Numbered from the stretch's first letter, positions 34,809 through 44,958 are shown. The stretch is DNA of 64,000 nt from Nitrososphaerota archaeon (GCA_011605725.1 JAAOZP010000017.1:62001-126000); one strand, 5' to 3'. The notes: generated from the letters alone by a model not told the origin. A program made the numbers and translations.

Positions 34809-35825
34809 GTGAAGGAGGCTGTTCTCTGGCATAAAGAAGGAGATAGATTAAGATGCGACTTATGTGGCAGACGTTGCCTAATAGCAGACGGGGCTTTAGG
34901 CGTATGCCTCGTAAGGAAGAATATTGACGGGAAGCTTTACAGCCTGAACTATGGCAGGCTTGTAGCTCTACACGTTGACCCGATTGAGAAGAAGCCGTTG
35001 TTCCATTTTCAGCCTGGAAGCTTCACTTTCTCAATAGCCAGCGCCGGGTGTAACTTTGCATGCAGGTTTTGCGATAACTATGATATAAGCCAGGTTTATC
35101 GTGACAGGAAGCTGGAGCAGGTTCTTGGCGAGGAATATACTCCGGAGGATGTTGTTAACCAGGCTTTGTCAGAAGGCTGCAGGATAATAAGCTATACTTA
35201 CACTGAGCCAACAATATTCTTCGAGTTCGCCTACGATACTGCCAGGCTTGCTCACGAGAAGGGTATTAAGAATACTTTCGTCACTAACGGTTACATGACG
35301 CCTGAAGCCGTTAAAATGATTGCACCATACTTGGATGCCGCTACCGTGGATTTCAAGTGCTCAGGAGACCCTGACTGCTACAAGAAGATAATAGGCGTAC
35401 CAGATGTAGCGCCAATATATGAGTGTCTGATCGAGATGAAGAAGCAGAATATTTTCATCGAAATCACAAACCTAGTTATTCCAGGATTTGACGATGAAAT
35501 GTCTAGTTTTAAGAATCTAGTCAAACGGATTAGAGACAATCTTGGTGACGAAATCCCCATACATATACTCAGGTTCTTCCCGGCGTACAGGTTCTCAGAC
35601 ATTCCAGAAACACCACTAGAAAGTCTTAGAAAAACATATGAAATCGCTAGGAAAGAAGGAATGAAATTTGTTTATCTAGGGAATGTTCCGGGTCAGGGTG
35701 AGAATACTTACTGTCCGAGCTGCGGAGAGCTTTTGATCGAAAGATTCGGATTGATGATGAGCCGTAACAGGCTTAAAGGAGACAAATGTCCTAAATGCGG
35801 GACAAAAATACCTGTCGTCATATAA
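34809..35825 (+). CDS. AmmeMemoRadiSam-type radical SAM enzyme
   Basis: This 338-aa protein has the radical SAM cluster motif CNFACRFCDNYDIS (C-x3-C-x2-C, ~78-85). The N-terminal ~65 residues carry CDLCGRRC and CLV, and the C-terminus has two CxxC pairs (CPSCG, CPKCG), giving extra metal or Fe-S sites. The family (pyruvate formate-lyase activase-like, the RadiSam part of the Ammecr1-Memo-RadiSam set) is widespread in archaea; the exact reaction is unknown. AMMECR1 and Memo genes are not next to it here. It starts at GTG 34809 and stands alone. Confidence 0.9.
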   Translation: MKEAVLWHKEGDRLRCDLCGRRCLIADGALGVCLVRKNIDGKLYSLNYGRLVALHVDPIEKKPLFHFQPGSFTFSIASAGCNFACRFCDNYDISQVYRDRKLEQVLGEEYTPEDVVNQALSEGCRIISYTYTEPTIFFEFAYDTARLAHEKGIKNTFVTNGYMTPEAVKMIAPYLDAATVDFKCSGDPDCYKKIIGVPDVAPIYECLIEMKKQNIFIEITNLVIPGFDDEMSSFKNLVKRIRDNLGDEIPIHILRFFPAYRFSDIPETPLESLRKTYEIARKEGMKFVYLGNVPGQGENTYCPSCGELLIERFGLMMSRNRLKGDKCPKCGTKIPVVI

Positions 35826-35826
35826 T

Positions 35827-36477
35827 CTAGCTACTCGTAAATATGCCTCTTGATTCCAGGAGTTGTTTCACCCTCTTCTTTCTCGACAATTCCTCCCTTT
35901 CTATTTCCTCCAGCTTTGACATTATCTTCTTCCTCTGGAGAGAAAGACCCGGGATTAAAACATGATCCAATGCTTTAGACCTTATTTCTATCTTTTTAAG
36001 TTCCTTGGTTAAAAACCTCTGGCGAACAGAAAGGTTAACATAATGTATTAGAGTGGTTTTGAAAAACTCATGCATCAACTCTGAGACCTGGTCGAGACTC
36101 TCGCTCGTCTCGAAAGGAGAGTATCCTCTGTCCTCTATCTTCGGAAGGCTTTTAGAATAAGAGATCTTGGGCATTAAGACCCCCTTTAAATTGTCCCATG
36201 TAAGACCTACATCGTCCAGCCTAGTTGTGGCCGCTGCAGCCCTTTTTACAATGTCTTCACCAAGCTCTTCTTCAACCTTATCTAGAAGCCCGTATATTCT
36301 AGGTAATTCTGTGTTAATTTTTATCGCAATCCCTTTGAGCTCGTCTCTGTTTTTAAGAAGCTCTTGATTAAGCAGTTGATATCTTTGTTTCAGAATCCTC
36401 GAGCTTCTAAGAGCTACGTTGAGTAGCTTATTCAGCTTAATCAGTTCGTACCTCGTAGGTTTAAAGACTAGGCTCAT
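35827..36477 (-). CDS. atpD: A-type ATPase subunit D
   Basis: This 216-aa helical protein is the rotor shaft of the A-type ATP synthase. Its N-terminal helix [21 protein letters not shown] and the C-terminal [17 protein letters not shown] are typical. It is the last gene of the I-K-H-E-C-F-A-B-D operon and overlaps the B stop by 4 bases. It ends facing the radical SAM gene, whose stop is 1 base away. Confidence 0.93.
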   Translation of the reverse strand: MSLVFKPTRYELIKLNKLLNVALRSSRILKQRYQLLNQELLKNRDELKGIAIKINTELPRIYGLLDKVEEELGEDIVKRAAAATTRLDDVGLTWDNLKGVLMPKISYSKSLPKIEDRGYSPFETSESLDQVSELMHEFFKTTLIHYVNLSVRQRFLTKELKKIEIRSKALDHVLIPGLSLQRKKIMSKLEEIEREELSRKKRVKQLLESRGIFTSS

Positions 36478-37799
36478 TTTAGAACAGAAAGCACGTCTAA
36501 CCCGAGATTTAAGGTTTCATCTATGCTTCTCTCTTCGTAGGCTCCTTGATTGATAAACTTTCTTTCAAAAACCTCAGAGAATTTAACATACCTCCTCTCT
36601 TCAGCCGTTAGAGCATCTTCGCCGAGTATCGTTGAAAGCTCCTTATTTCTTAAGCCTTCAGCATACGCTGATAGAAGGCGCGTGTAAATCTCAAAATGGT
36701 CTTTCCTCGTATACCCTTCACCAACACCATCCTTCATTAACCTAGATAATGATGCTAGAACGTTCATAGGCGGATAAATCCCGGAAAGATGTAGACTTCT
36801 GTCTAGAACTATCTGACCCTCAGTTATGTATCCGGTTAAATCCGGTATAGGGTGAGTAATATCGTCGTCCGGCATACTTAATATCGGCATCTGCGTTAAG
36901 GAGCCGTTTTTCCCAGAAACTATTCCCGCCCTCTCATAAATGCTTGCTAAGTCAGTATACATATAACCAGGATACCCTCTTCTGCCAGGTATCTCTCCCC
37001 TAGCTAGGCTAGCTTCCCTTAATGCTTCACAATAGTTACTCATATCGCTCATTACAACTAGGACATGATACTCTTTTTCGAAGGCAAGATACTCCGCTAT
37101 GGTTAATGCGACCCTAGGAGCAATGATTCTTTCAATAGTTGAATCGCTTTGAAGATTCAATATGAACACTGTCCTATCCAACACATGTGCTCTCTCCAAC
37201 TCCACGCGGAAGAAATCTGCTTCCTCATAAGAAGCCCCAAGCGTCAGGAAAACAACCGCGAAGGATTCCTGTTTTTTCAGAAGCTTAGCCTGTCTAACTA
37301 TTTGGGAAACAATCGTGTTATGTGGTAGGCCATAGGCGCTGAAAACCGGCAGTTTCTGACCTCTTATCAGGGATGATAAACCATCTATGGCTGAGATCCC
37401 GGTTTGAATAAAATCCCTAGGGGGTGAACGCGTCACAGGGTTTATCGGGTAACCGTTTACATCAAACTTTTCGCCAAAAATATCCGGCCCACCGTCGATT
37501 GCGTTGCCCATACTGTTCAAAACTCTTCCGAAAACCTCTTCACTCACAGGGATTCTCAAAGTGTCTCCTGTAAATCTGACGTAGGATCTGCCTATTGAAA
37601 TTCCAGCTGTGCCCTGCATAACCTGAATAACAGCAGCCCTCCCTTCCACTCCTATCACCTGGCCGAGTCTAGTTTCACCATCGACATCTATTTCCACGAT
37701 CTCGTTCAGCTTCACGCCATGAACATTATCAACTATTATCAAAGGCCCATTTATTGCTACGATGCTCCTGTATTTTACTGGTTTAGCCATACTGAGCAT
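36474..37799 (-). CDS. atpB: A-type ATPase subunit B (non-catalytic)
   Basis: This 441-aa protein has the B-subunit sequence [19 protein letters not shown] where A has Walker A, so it lacks a P-loop and binds but does not hydrolyse ATP. Also seen: [13 protein letters not shown] and [19 protein letters not shown]. It alternates with A around the head of the enzyme. It overlaps the 3' end of subunit A by 17 bases and D by 4. Confidence 0.95.
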   Translation of the reverse strand: MLSMAKPVKYRSIVAINGPLIIVDNVHGVKLNEIVEIDVDGETRLGQVIGVEGRAAVIQVMQGTAGISIGRSYVRFTGDTLRIPVSEEVFGRVLNSMGNAIDGGPDIFGEKFDVNGYPINPVTRSPPRDFIQTGISAIDGLSSLIRGQKLPVFSAYGLPHNTIVSQIVRQAKLLKKQESFAVVFLTLGASYEEADFFRVELERAHVLDRTVFILNLQSDSTIERIIAPRVALTIAEYLAFEKEYHVLVVMSDMSNYCEALREASLARGEIPGRRGYPGYMYTDLASIYERAGIVSGKNGSLTQMPILSMPDDDITHPIPDLTGYITEGQIVLDRSLHLSGIYPPMNVLASLSRLMKDGVGEGYTRKDHFEIYTRLLSAYAEGLRNKELSTILGEDALTAEERRYVKFSEVFERKFINQGAYEERSIDETLNLGLDVLSVLK

Positions 37800-39558
37800 T
37801 CACCGGTCTCTGCAGCTCTGAGAATTTTCCAATAATCCTTTCTTTAATCTGTGTCGCCGCATCAATCAACTTATCCAGAGGCAGACGCTTAAGCTCCAGT
37901 ATTTCCCTGTTTATATTTGGGTCAAGAGCCCTTTCTAAAGGAATGTTGTTTGAAACAGCTTCAAACAAATGTTCCCTGTAATAATCGATTACCTCGGCAA
38001 TCATAATGGTCTTTCTAGGATCCGAGTAAGCATCTTTTTCGTCGAGGGCGCTTTGCTTCAGAAAAGCCTCTCTAGTTAGTGTTGAGACCTCTATAACTGC
38101 TCTTTCACGATCACTTAGAGCACTAATCCCCATTAACCTTACTATTTGCATCAACTCGTCCTCCTCTCTTAAAATGCTTAACATATTTTCCCTGAGGATC
38201 TTCCATTTTTCGCTCACGTTCAACTCCCACCAGAAGGCGACGTTCTCCAGGTAAAGAGAGTAGCTTTGCAGCCAGTTTATAGCTGGGAAATGGCGTCTGT
38301 AAGCCAATTCTGAATCCAGAGCCCAGAATACTTTTACTGTTTGAAGAGTCTTCTGGGTAACAGGCTCGCTGAAGTCCCCGCCTGGTGGAGAAACCGCGCC
38401 CATTATCGTTAATGATCCTACCCTGCCGTTTAAAGTGGTGACCTTACCCGCTCTACTGTAGAAGCTTTGGAGACGTGAAGTAAGGTATGCGGGGAAACCT
38501 TCTTCCCCTGGAAGCTCTTCCATTCTTGAACTTAACTCTCTAAGGGCCTCAGCCCACCTGGACGTGGAGTCGGTGATTAAAACAACATTATAACCCATAT
38601 CCCTAAAATACTCGGCAAAAGTTATCCCTAGGAATATGCTTGACTCTCTGGCTGCAACAGGCATATTGCTAGTGTTGGCTATTATTATCGACCTCTCCAT
38701 TAACGGTCTACCGCTTCTCATATCAATCAGGCTCTTGTATTTCTCTAAAAGATCTGCCATTTCGTTACCTCTTTCCCCACAGCCGACATAAATCACCACA
38801 TCAGCGTCAACTTGCTTTGAAACCTGCTGTAGAGTCATCGTCTTACCTGAGCCGAATGGCCCGGGGATTGCTGCAGTACCTCCTTTAGCTATAGGAAACA
38901 TGAAATCTATGATCCTTACTCCAGTTATAAGCGGCTCATCAGGATCCAGTTTCTCCCTAAACGGCCTAGGAACTTTAACGGGCCATTCATGCGCCATCTT
39001 AACATCTAATACTTTTCCCTGAGAATCCTTAACCTCGGCTATCTTGTCAAGGATCGTGTAGTCTCCCTCGTTAGCCAAGTAAACCAGGTTCCCTCTAACA
39101 TTCGGGGGAACGAGAATCATATGCGTTAGTGATTTTGTCTCCTCAACCTTTCCAATCACCTCCCCTCCAAACACCTGGTTCGGAGGATTATCCACAGGTA
39201 TGAAACGCCATTTCTTCTCATGGTCAAGTCTTCTCGTACGCACACCCGCCTTAACGAATGAATCTGCCTGCTTAACAATTTCTTCAAGAGGCCTTTGCAG
39301 CCCATCGTATACTTGAGTCAACAAACCTGGACCAAGCTCGGCGGAAAGTAAACGACCTAGCGCTACAACCTTCTCCCCGTATCCGAGGCCACTAGTATCC
39401 TCATACACCTGTATGAAAACCCTGTTTACGCTAATTCTATTCACCTCACCTATTAAACCCTTTTCACCTATTAAGACAACTTCCCCCATGATAGGCGATG
39501 GAATGTCTTCAGCAATGACTACAAACCCCGAGACTTTTATAACCTTTCCTTCTCTCGT
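37783..39558 (-). CDS. atpA: A-type ATPase subunit A (catalytic), apparent ACG start
   Basis: This catalytic subunit has Walker [12 protein letters not shown] (near residue 233), [23 protein letters not shown] and the [11 protein letters not shown] loop. The first ATG is at 39489, yet the 23 codons upstream in the same frame read [20 protein letters not shown], the standard N-terminal beta-barrel start of A subunits. In this stretch there is no ATG, GTG or TTG. ACG at 39556-39558 lies 7 bases after a perfect GGAGGTGA ribosome site, so it is the best start and gives 591 aa, the usual length. A one-base change or sequencing error from ATG is the alternative. The ribosome site includes the stop codon of subunit F. 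Confidence 0.9.
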   Translation of the reverse strand, partial: TREGKVIKVSGFVVIAEDIPSPIMGEVVLIGEKGLIGEVNRISVNRVFIQVYEDTSGLGYGEKVVALGRLLSAELGPGLLTQVYDGLQRPLEEIVKQADSFVKAGVRTRRLDHEKKWRFIPVDNPPNQVFGGEVIGKVEETKSLTHMILVPPNVRGNLVYLANEGDYTILDKIAEVKDSQGKVLDVKMAHEWPVKVPRPFREKLDPDEPLITGVRIIDFMFPIAKGGTAAIPGPFGSGKTMTLQQVSKQVDADVVIYVGCGERGNEMADLLEKYKSLIDMRSGRPLMERSIIIANTSNMPVAARESSIFLGITFAEYFRDMGYNVVLITDSTSRWAEALRELSSRMEELPGEEGFPAYLTSRLQSFYSRAGKVTTLNGRVGSLTIMGAVSPPGGDFSEPVTQKTLQTVKVFWALDSELAYRRHFPAINWLQSYSLYLENVAFWWELNVSEKWKILRENMLSILREEDELMQIVRLMGISALSDRERAVIEVSTLTREAFLKQSALDEKDAYSDPRKTIMIAEVIDYYREHLFEAVSNNIPLERALDPNINREILELKRLPLDKLIDAATQIKERIIGKFSELQRPVNAQYG

Positions 39559-39577
39559 TGTGTTTTCACCTCCTCCT
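39556..39577 (-). promoter_or_regulatory. Shine-Dalgarno GGAGGTGA and ACG start of atpA
   Basis: On the minus strand AGGAGGAGGTGA, then AAACACA, then ACG. GGAGGTGA is fully complementary to the 3' end of archaeal 16S rRNA, and the 7-base spacing is optimal. TGA in this box is also the stop of the F gene, so the genes are translationally coupled. Confidence 0.6.
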
Positions 39578-39775
39578 GGGGATCCTAATTAGAATCGGTA
39601 GATCCTTATCATAATCGTAAGGATAGTATTCGTCCGCCACCAGGAAGACGCAAACATCTTTGCTTTCCTTAACTATTCTTAAAACATCCTCCCTGCTTGC
39701 TACTACCTTTCCCCTTATTCCCGCTAACGAGAAAGCAACCACTGTTCTCTCATCACCTAAAACTTCTATTTTCAT
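39566..39775 (-). CDS. atpF: A-type ATPase subunit F, short form
   Basis: The N-terminal half fits subunit F: MKIEVLGDERTVVAFSLAGI, VVASREDVLRIV and VFLVADEYYP, a Rossmann-like fold. Subunit F normally has ~100 residues with a C-terminal helix after the LEIP strand that touches the rotor and regulates ATP hydrolysis; here the protein stops right after LIRIPRRR at 69 residues. ATG 39775 is chosen because it lies just past the TGA of subunit C and gives the family start; the frame extends to 39808. It overlaps the ribosome site of A. Confidence 0.85.
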   Translation of the reverse strand: MKIEVLGDERTVVAFSLAGIRGKVVASREDVLRIVKESKDVCVFLVADEYYPYDYDKDLPILIRIPRRR

Positions 39776-39777
39776 TC

Positions 39778-40524
39778 TCAAACTACACCTCTTTTTCCAA
39801 TCATACATTCATGCGATACTATAAAGTCCATGAGTCCCGCGAACCCAGAATCATAGTTTTTACAAACACTACGATAGTAGTTTTGCAAGCTAATCCTATC
39901 TCTAACCCCATACAGTTCAAACATTCTTTCAGCCAGCTTCTGCTCGTTCATAAGGTCTTTAACAGACAGTAGCCCACATGGTATGAAGAATCTTTCAAAA
40001 TCCGAAACCCTCTTCAGGAGTCTTAGATTTAACAGATCCACCTTGACTGCTACGAGCATTTTAGCAAGCTCGTCGTCTGGCTTTTTGGGAAGAATGTTGC
40101 TAAACCATGAAAAGTAGAATTTATCAATGTTAGAGGCGAAATCGCTGTAACTAACAAGGTTTTCAAAATCCTCTCTCCTCATACCGTCGAAAGTATCTGA
40201 TAGAAGGCCCAGTAGTCCCGTTATGTCTCCATTGCTCACTATATCTAGCAATCTCTCTTTTCTAATCCTTATAAATGGTCTTGAGAATTCGTATCGAACA
40301 CCCCCAAGTATTTGTGCAATAGCATCCTTTATGTTTTCAAAATCATTTCTCAAAATCCACCATTCTACAAAGGGTCTCGCATCCTCCGGGAGGAAATCGA
40401 TCAGATTCAACAATCCAGAGTAAAGTATAGAAAGCCTCTCCCTTTCTCCTTCAGCTGAACGTAATCGAGTATCTAAAAAGGTTAACCTGGTTTCCACGTA
40501 GGAGTAATTACCAGTCTCCAGCAT
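39778..40524 (-). CDS. atpC: A-type ATPase subunit C, short form
   Basis: This 248-aa protein sits at the standard place for subunit C and shows its N-terminal YVETRLTFLDTRLRS, WWILRNDFENIKDAI and VDLLNLRLLKRV. Family members have ~340-350 residues in three helical repeats that form the funnel on top of the rotor ring; this one has lost about 100 residues, apparently right after the first helix. It overlaps E by 17 bases, and F starts 2 bases after its stop. Weak similarity makes it the least certain call in the operon. Confidence 0.75.
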   Translation of the reverse strand: MLETGNYSYVETRLTFLDTRLRSAEGERERLSILYSGLLNLIDFLPEDARPFVEWWILRNDFENIKDAIAQILGGVRYEFSRPFIRIRKERLLDIVSNGDITGLLGLLSDTFDGMRREDFENLVSYSDFASNIDKFYFSWFSNILPKKPDDELAKMLVAVKVDLLNLRLLKRVSDFERFFIPCGLLSVKDLMNEQKLAERMFELYGVRDRISLQNYYRSVCKNYDSGFAGLMDFIVSHECMIGKRGVV

Positions 40525-41146
40525 TCAGATCACCAAAAATAAGATTATAAAGTTCTTCTCTTATTGTTTTATACTGAAGTTTAATTCTATTCTCAATTGT
40601 TTCATCAACTTCTTGAAGGCTGTCTCCAGAAACTATTACTACCCCACCTACGGTTGTTAAATCCGGAATTATCTTAAACCTTTTTCCATCGTAAGGCTTG
40701 ATGAGATGTTTAACTATCTTCTCGTCTCTTTTGTCGATATGAAGAATTATTTCTTCTCCGCTAACCATATCGAGAGCATTGGCTATGGCTTTCGATAGAA
40801 AAGCCTTATAACGCTCCTCTTGCTCCCTTATCTTTTGAAGAGCAGAAATAGCGGCGGAGATTATAGAGTCGATTAAGCTCCACACATGGTCATAAACTCT
40901 TTTCCTATACTCCATTTTTATTTTTATAAGTTCCTGCTCCTTAAACCTTTCTAAATCCTCTACTCCTTGCTTGATTAATTTTCTTTTTTTCTCTTCAGCA
41001 TTTTTCCTAGCGCGGGCAATAATTTCTTCAGCATTCCTCCTCGCTTCGCTAAGCATTTTTTCTCTAACTTCTTCAGCCTGTTCCAGTATTCTTCTCGAAA
41101 TATTTTCAGAAGCCTTTAAAGTCGTCAGAATACTTGAGTCGTTCAT
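40508..41146 (-). CDS. atpE: A-type ATPase subunit E
   Basis: This 212-aa protein has the N-terminal coiled coil of peripheral stalks (MLSEARRNAEEIIARARKNA, ~31-50) followed by a globular C-terminus with GGVVIVSGDSLQEVDETIENR, the conserved E-subunit motif. With subunit H it forms the stator that links head and membrane part. It overlaps H by four bases. Confidence 0.92.
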   Translation of the reverse strand: MNDSSILTTLKASENISRRILEQAEEVREKMLSEARRNAEEIIARARKNAEEKKRKLIKQGVEDLERFKEQELIKIKMEYRKRVYDHVWSLIDSIISAAISALQKIREQEERYKAFLSKAIANALDMVSGEEIILHIDKRDEKIVKHLIKPYDGKRFKIIPDLTTVGGVVIVSGDSLQEVDETIENRIKLQYKTIREELYNLIFGDLNAGDW

Positions 41147-41481
41147 GCCTCCAGCACCCTTTTTATAACCAGTTCAACACTCTCGTTTCTCTTATCGTTA
41201 ATGATTTTTTCAAATCTTTTTAAAAAACTTTGAAGTTTCTCTTCACAAGATTTTCTATAGTTCTCGATTTCACTCTCAACCTTCTTCTCATATCTCTTAA
41301 CCTCTTCCTCCGCCTCTCTGTCGGCTTCAACTTCTATTTTAACAGCTTCTTCCTCAGCCTCCAGTATTATTTTATCAGCCTCCTTCTTAGCATGTTCAAT
41401 AATGCTCTTAGCCTTCTCCTCGATTTTCATCAGGTTCTCCAATTCTCTGTAAAAATCTTCCTCCCGAATAAAAGTTGTCAA
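41143..41481 (-). CDS. atpH: A-type ATPase subunit H (stator coiled coil)
   Basis: This 112-aa protein is nearly all coiled coil with Ala/Glu/Lys repeats (KEADKIILEAEEEAVKIEVEA). It pairs with E as the peripheral stalk. It lies between K and E; in many archaea H precedes I. It starts 1 base after the K stop. Confidence 0.88.
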   Translation of the reverse strand: MTTFIREEDFYRELENLMKIEEKAKSIIEHAKKEADKIILEAEEEAVKIEVEADREAEEEVKRYEKKVESEIENYRKSCEEKLQSFLKRFEKIINDKRNESVELVIKRVLEA

Positions 41482-41482
41482 A

Positions 41483-42181
41483 CTAAAGCATCCCCACTCC
41501 TCTTAGAAGCAGGATTGCGACAAGCAGACCGTATATTGCTATGCTTTCAATCAAGACGACAAAGACGATACTTTTACCGAACGAGTCTTCATCCTTTAGG
41601 AGAGAGGAAATCGCCTTTGCACCTGTTTTACCTAAATAATAGCCAGAGCCACCAGTTATGCATACGACTATTGAGGATACTAATGAGGTGTATGCAGAGA
41701 CGCTGTCAACCTGATGAGGCACTCCAGCCCCACTAAGTAAGCCAACCCCTCTTATTATCACTATCGAGACCAGAAGACCATATATCACTATGCTTTCAGG
41801 TAAAACAGTAAATATCAAAGATTTTCCGAAAAGTTCCTCCCTCTCGCGTATAGCGCCTATGGCGGCTGAACCAGCGATCCCTATGCCTAAGCCTGAGAAT
41901 AAGCCGGTTAAGCCGACTGATAAACCTGATCCGAGTAAGGATATTGAGGTGTTGAAGTCATTCACATTGCTTCCATTCATTATTAGAAAGAGAGCTACTA
42001 GTAGGCCATAAATAACAGGTGTCTCAGCAAGAACAGTGAAAACCAAGGCTAACCCGAATCTCTCAGGCTTCTCCGCAATCATTCTTGAGCTTACTGAAGC
42101 AGTCATAGCAATACCGAGTATAGACCCTACTCCTGAAAAGCCGATAGCGGACAGCACGGAGATCAGCGTGAGTACATCCAT
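41483..42181 (-). CDS. atpK: A-type ATPase rotor subunit K with three hairpins
   Basis: This 232-aa proteolipid consists of three homologous ~75-residue helical hairpins. Each carries the ion-binding Glu in the second helix: VLAETPVIYGLL, VLPESIVIYGLL and VLIESIAIYGLL. Most archaea have one or two hairpins; triple proteolipids are known from methanogens such as Methanocaldococcus. All three Glu are kept, so each hairpin can carry one ion. The Ser/Thr next to Glu resembles Na+-type sites, but no Gln is obvious in the first helices, so H+ or Na+ cannot be decided. Confidence 0.93.
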   Translation of the reverse strand: MDVLTLISVLSAIGFSGVGSILGIAMTASVSSRMIAEKPERFGLALVFTVLAETPVIYGLLVALFLIMNGSNVNDFNTSISLLGSGLSVGLTGLFSGLGIGIAGSAAIGAIREREELFGKSLIFTVLPESIVIYGLLVSIVIIRGVGLLSGAGVPHQVDSVSAYTSLVSSIVVCITGGSGYYLGKTGAKAISSLLKDEDSFGKSIVFVVLIESIAIYGLLVAILLLRGVGML

Positions 42182-42206
42182 TTCACATAGCCTTCTATGT
42201 TTTTAA

Positions 42207-44048
42207 CTATGGGAATGACAATGGTTTAAAAACATTTCCCGTGGGCTCGAAAAACTTACTGAAAAACTCGACGAAATGAAGCCTTAAAGAATGGGCAAAC
42301 GCGATGAAACTCTCTATGAAAACTATGAAAAAGTGGGTTATTAACAGTATTATGCCGCCTGCCAGTAGGCCAAAGACCCCTCCTGAGAATAGTAATGGAG
42401 AAGCGAGAAGCGTGAATGCTCTCGATATTCCAGCATGAGATATGTTTATAGCGACTATCCTAGCGTATGAGACTACGTTGCTCACTAGCCTAGTAACCTC
42501 CATCAGATTTCTTGGATTAACTATCGTCAAGAGAATTAGGCCTGAGGCAGCGAATATTGAGCCGGAGTAAAGGTAGAAATCTCCATTCAAGTATTGTAAA
42601 TAGTACAGTAGGATTATGATTGAGCCGTGAAGTATCATGAGCCAAGCTAGTTTTTCTCCGAATGCGTTTTTCAACCTTTTCATTATAAGCTCGTTTACAA
42701 AGCCTATTGCAAGGCCTAACGTGAGCTGAATGACTCCGAGCAATATTGCTATTTGAAGGAAATACATCGGGTCTTCAAACCCGTTAAACCATATGACAGG
42801 TATTTTTATCGCATCACCCATGAATTCTCCTGTGAGAAATCCGAAGACTATTGAGGAAATGCTTATCGTAACCAGTATTTCGCTCAGCATCTTACCGTTA
42901 TGGCTTCTACTACCCAATCCCCGGTAGAGCAATAGCGAGAAGGTTAGAAGCAATATACCGTCGAAGACATCTGCAAACATTAATCCAAAGAATATCGCGT
43001 AAGTCAATGATAAAAACGGGGTTGGATCTATCTGCCTATAACCAGGTGCTCCGAACATTAGCATTATTGTTTCGAAGCTCCGGATAATCGGAGGGTTTTC
43101 AAAAGCGACCGGAGGATCATCCCATTTTTCAGGATCCTCGACTGAAAGCTCATAATTATATCCTTTTTTAAGCGTGGAAATAAGCTTCTCTAAATCTTTT
43201 TCTTTAACCCACCCTTCTAGATACGTGGAGGATCCTTTTCTGACGATTTTTTCTTTAGCCTCCAGTATTTCAATTCTTTTTAAAAGAACTTTTCTAAGTA
43301 AGAATATCTGTTGCTTCAGCGAGTTTACATCGACGATTTCCTCGATATCTTCAACCTCCTCGGTTTCAATCCCCTCCTTTTCCTCGGAAAGACTTGCAAC
43401 ACCGTAGCTGCTTAAAGCCCCCTCTAGGATTGAAAGGTTTTGAACAAGAGTAACGATCTTTACTTTGAAAACACCTTTTAAGACTCCGGATTCATTTAGT
43501 GAGACTAGACACTCCTTTCTAACAGACTCCGGTATTATTTCGATAAACCTATCTATGCTGCTCCTATTAATCCAGCCTTCCCATATGATCAGGTAGTCTG
43601 TCCTCCTGGTTCTTCTCAGCACGATAATGTTATTCTTCAATAGGGATGATATTCTTAGAGAAAGCTGTTTCTTTGTAGAAAGCTTCATCATTCTAAGTTT
43701 CTCTAATTTGTTAAGCTTATCCTCAGCATTGTTTAAAATACTTTGAGCATCAGCATAGATTTCATCCTCTTCCTCATCAGAAAATCCGATGCTGACGCCT
43801 CTTCCAACCAACTGGGCTATAATTCCTTCTTTAGGAAGCTTGTTCAATATAGTGTCACATCTTCTAACAAGGTTCAACAAGCCATTCTTCTCCACACTTA
43901 TATTAACATCTTTGTTAAATCCTGAGAGATTCTTTTCCACAGTCTTCACCTGTAATATCGCGAGCTTGCCTACTTCCCTTAGAAATCTATCTTCCTGCTC
44001 AGCGGGAAGCAGCAGTTTCACTTTCTTCATCCTAGCGGGCCTAAACAT
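42207..44048 (-). CDS. atpI: A-type ATPase subunit I/a
   Basis: This 613-aa protein has a cytoplasmic N-terminal half (~330 residues of coiled-coil and alpha/beta hairpins) and a C-terminal half with about seven to eight membrane helices, including TPFLSLTYAIFFGLMFADVFDG and the essential-Arg helix SYARIVAINISHAGISRAF. It forms the ion half-channels and stator. It is the first gene of the ATPase operon. The ATG at 44048 or the one six codons later are both possible. Confidence 0.93.
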   Translation of the reverse strand: MFRPARMKKVKLLLPAEQEDRFLREVGKLAILQVKTVEKNLSGFNKDVNISVEKNGLLNLVRRCDTILNKLPKEGIIAQLVGRGVSIGFSDEEEDEIYADAQSILNNAEDKLNKLEKLRMMKLSTKKQLSLRISSLLKNNIIVLRRTRRTDYLIIWEGWINRSSIDRFIEIIPESVRKECLVSLNESGVLKGVFKVKIVTLVQNLSILEGALSSYGVASLSEEKEGIETEEVEDIEEIVDVNSLKQQIFLLRKVLLKRIEILEAKEKIVRKGSSTYLEGWVKEKDLEKLISTLKKGYNYELSVEDPEKWDDPPVAFENPPIIRSFETIMLMFGAPGYRQIDPTPFLSLTYAIFFGLMFADVFDGILLLTFSLLLYRGLGSRSHNGKMLSEILVTISISSIVFGFLTGEFMGDAIKIPVIWFNGFEDPMYFLQIAILLGVIQLTLGLAIGFVNELIMKRLKNAFGEKLAWLMILHGSIIILLYYLQYLNGDFYLYSGSIFAASGLILLTIVNPRNLMEVTRLVSNVVSYARIVAINISHAGISRAFTLLASPLLFSGGVFGLLAGGIILLITHFFIVFIESFIAFAHSLRLHFVEFFSKFFEPTGNVFKPLSFP

Positions 44049-44163
44049 CCCGAGAGAATACGGGGACGAGTATTTAGGATTTTACGATGCTTCTTAAGGC
44101 TCTCCTTAAAAAAGGGACAACGATAACTATTAAATACCTTTCTAAGGGTTTCCTACTCTAGCC

Positions 44164-44958
44164 TTGGGGACAGTATGCGTCATCGGAGCCGGGAAAATGG
44201 GCAGCATGATAGTTAGAAGCATTGTTAAAACTGGTGATTATAGGGTGGTTGCGACCGACGTCGACCCCAGTAGACGGATGCTTGTTAAATCATACGGGGC
44301 GGAGGTTTTCGAAAGCAATAGGGATGCTGTGAAGAGTTCCAACGTAATTATTCTTGCTGTCAAGCCAAAGGATGTGCCGGTTGTGGTGACTGATATTAAG
44401 GACCTGATAAGCGGGAAACTCGTAATATCGATTGCTGCAGCAGTACCTTTAAACCGTATGGAGAGTATTGCTCCAGACGCCAGGTTCATCAGAGTAATGC
44501 CGAACATACTTATTGAAGCCGGCGAAGCGTTCATCGCGATATGCCCCGGCTCAAGAGCAACAGAAGAGGATTTTGAAACAGCTGTAAGAATCTTCGGGAG
44601 GATGGGTGAGGTGGCTAAGATTGATGAGAATCTGATGGATGTGTTAACAGGTTTCTCGGGAAGCGGCCCGGCCTATGTATTCACCATTATGGATGCTTTT
44701 GCCGACGCCGGCGTGAAGATCGGCCTGCCGAAGGAGCTCGCTCTAAGAATCGCTGCAAGAATGATGCTTGGCTCCGCTAAAATGGTGTTAGAAGGGAAGG
44801 GTAGGCCGATGGAGCTTAGAGACATGGTTGCCACTCCCGGGGGTACAACAATAATGGGGATTTACGAGCTGGAGAAAGGAGGCTTAAGGGCATTAATAAT
44901 GAATGCTGTAGAAGCAGCTGTTAAGAGAGCCAGGGAATTGTCAGAATCATTCTCCTGA
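44164..44958 (+). CDS. proC: pyrroline-5-carboxylate reductase
   Basis: This 264-aa NAD(P)H-dependent enzyme makes the last step of proline synthesis. The Rossmann fold starts VCVIGAGKMGSMIV; the family signature appears as SGSGPAYVFTIMDAFADAGVK and ATPGGTTIMGIYELEKGG. The TTG at 44164 lies three codons before the fold, and no better start exists. A TATA-like TATTAAATACC is ~25-35 bases upstream. Proline precursors are usually supplied by ProA/ProB, which are not in the window. Confidence 0.95.
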   Translation: MGTVCVIGAGKMGSMIVRSIVKTGDYRVVATDVDPSRRMLVKSYGAEVFESNRDAVKSSNVIILAVKPKDVPVVVTDIKDLISGKLVISIAAAVPLNRMESIAPDARFIRVMPNILIEAGEAFIAICPGSRATEEDFETAVRIFGRMGEVAKIDENLMDVLTGFSGSGPAYVFTIMDAFADAGVKIGLPKELALRIAARMMLGSAKMVLEGKGRPMELRDMVATPGGTTIMGIYELEKGGLRALIMNAVEAAVKRARELSESFS

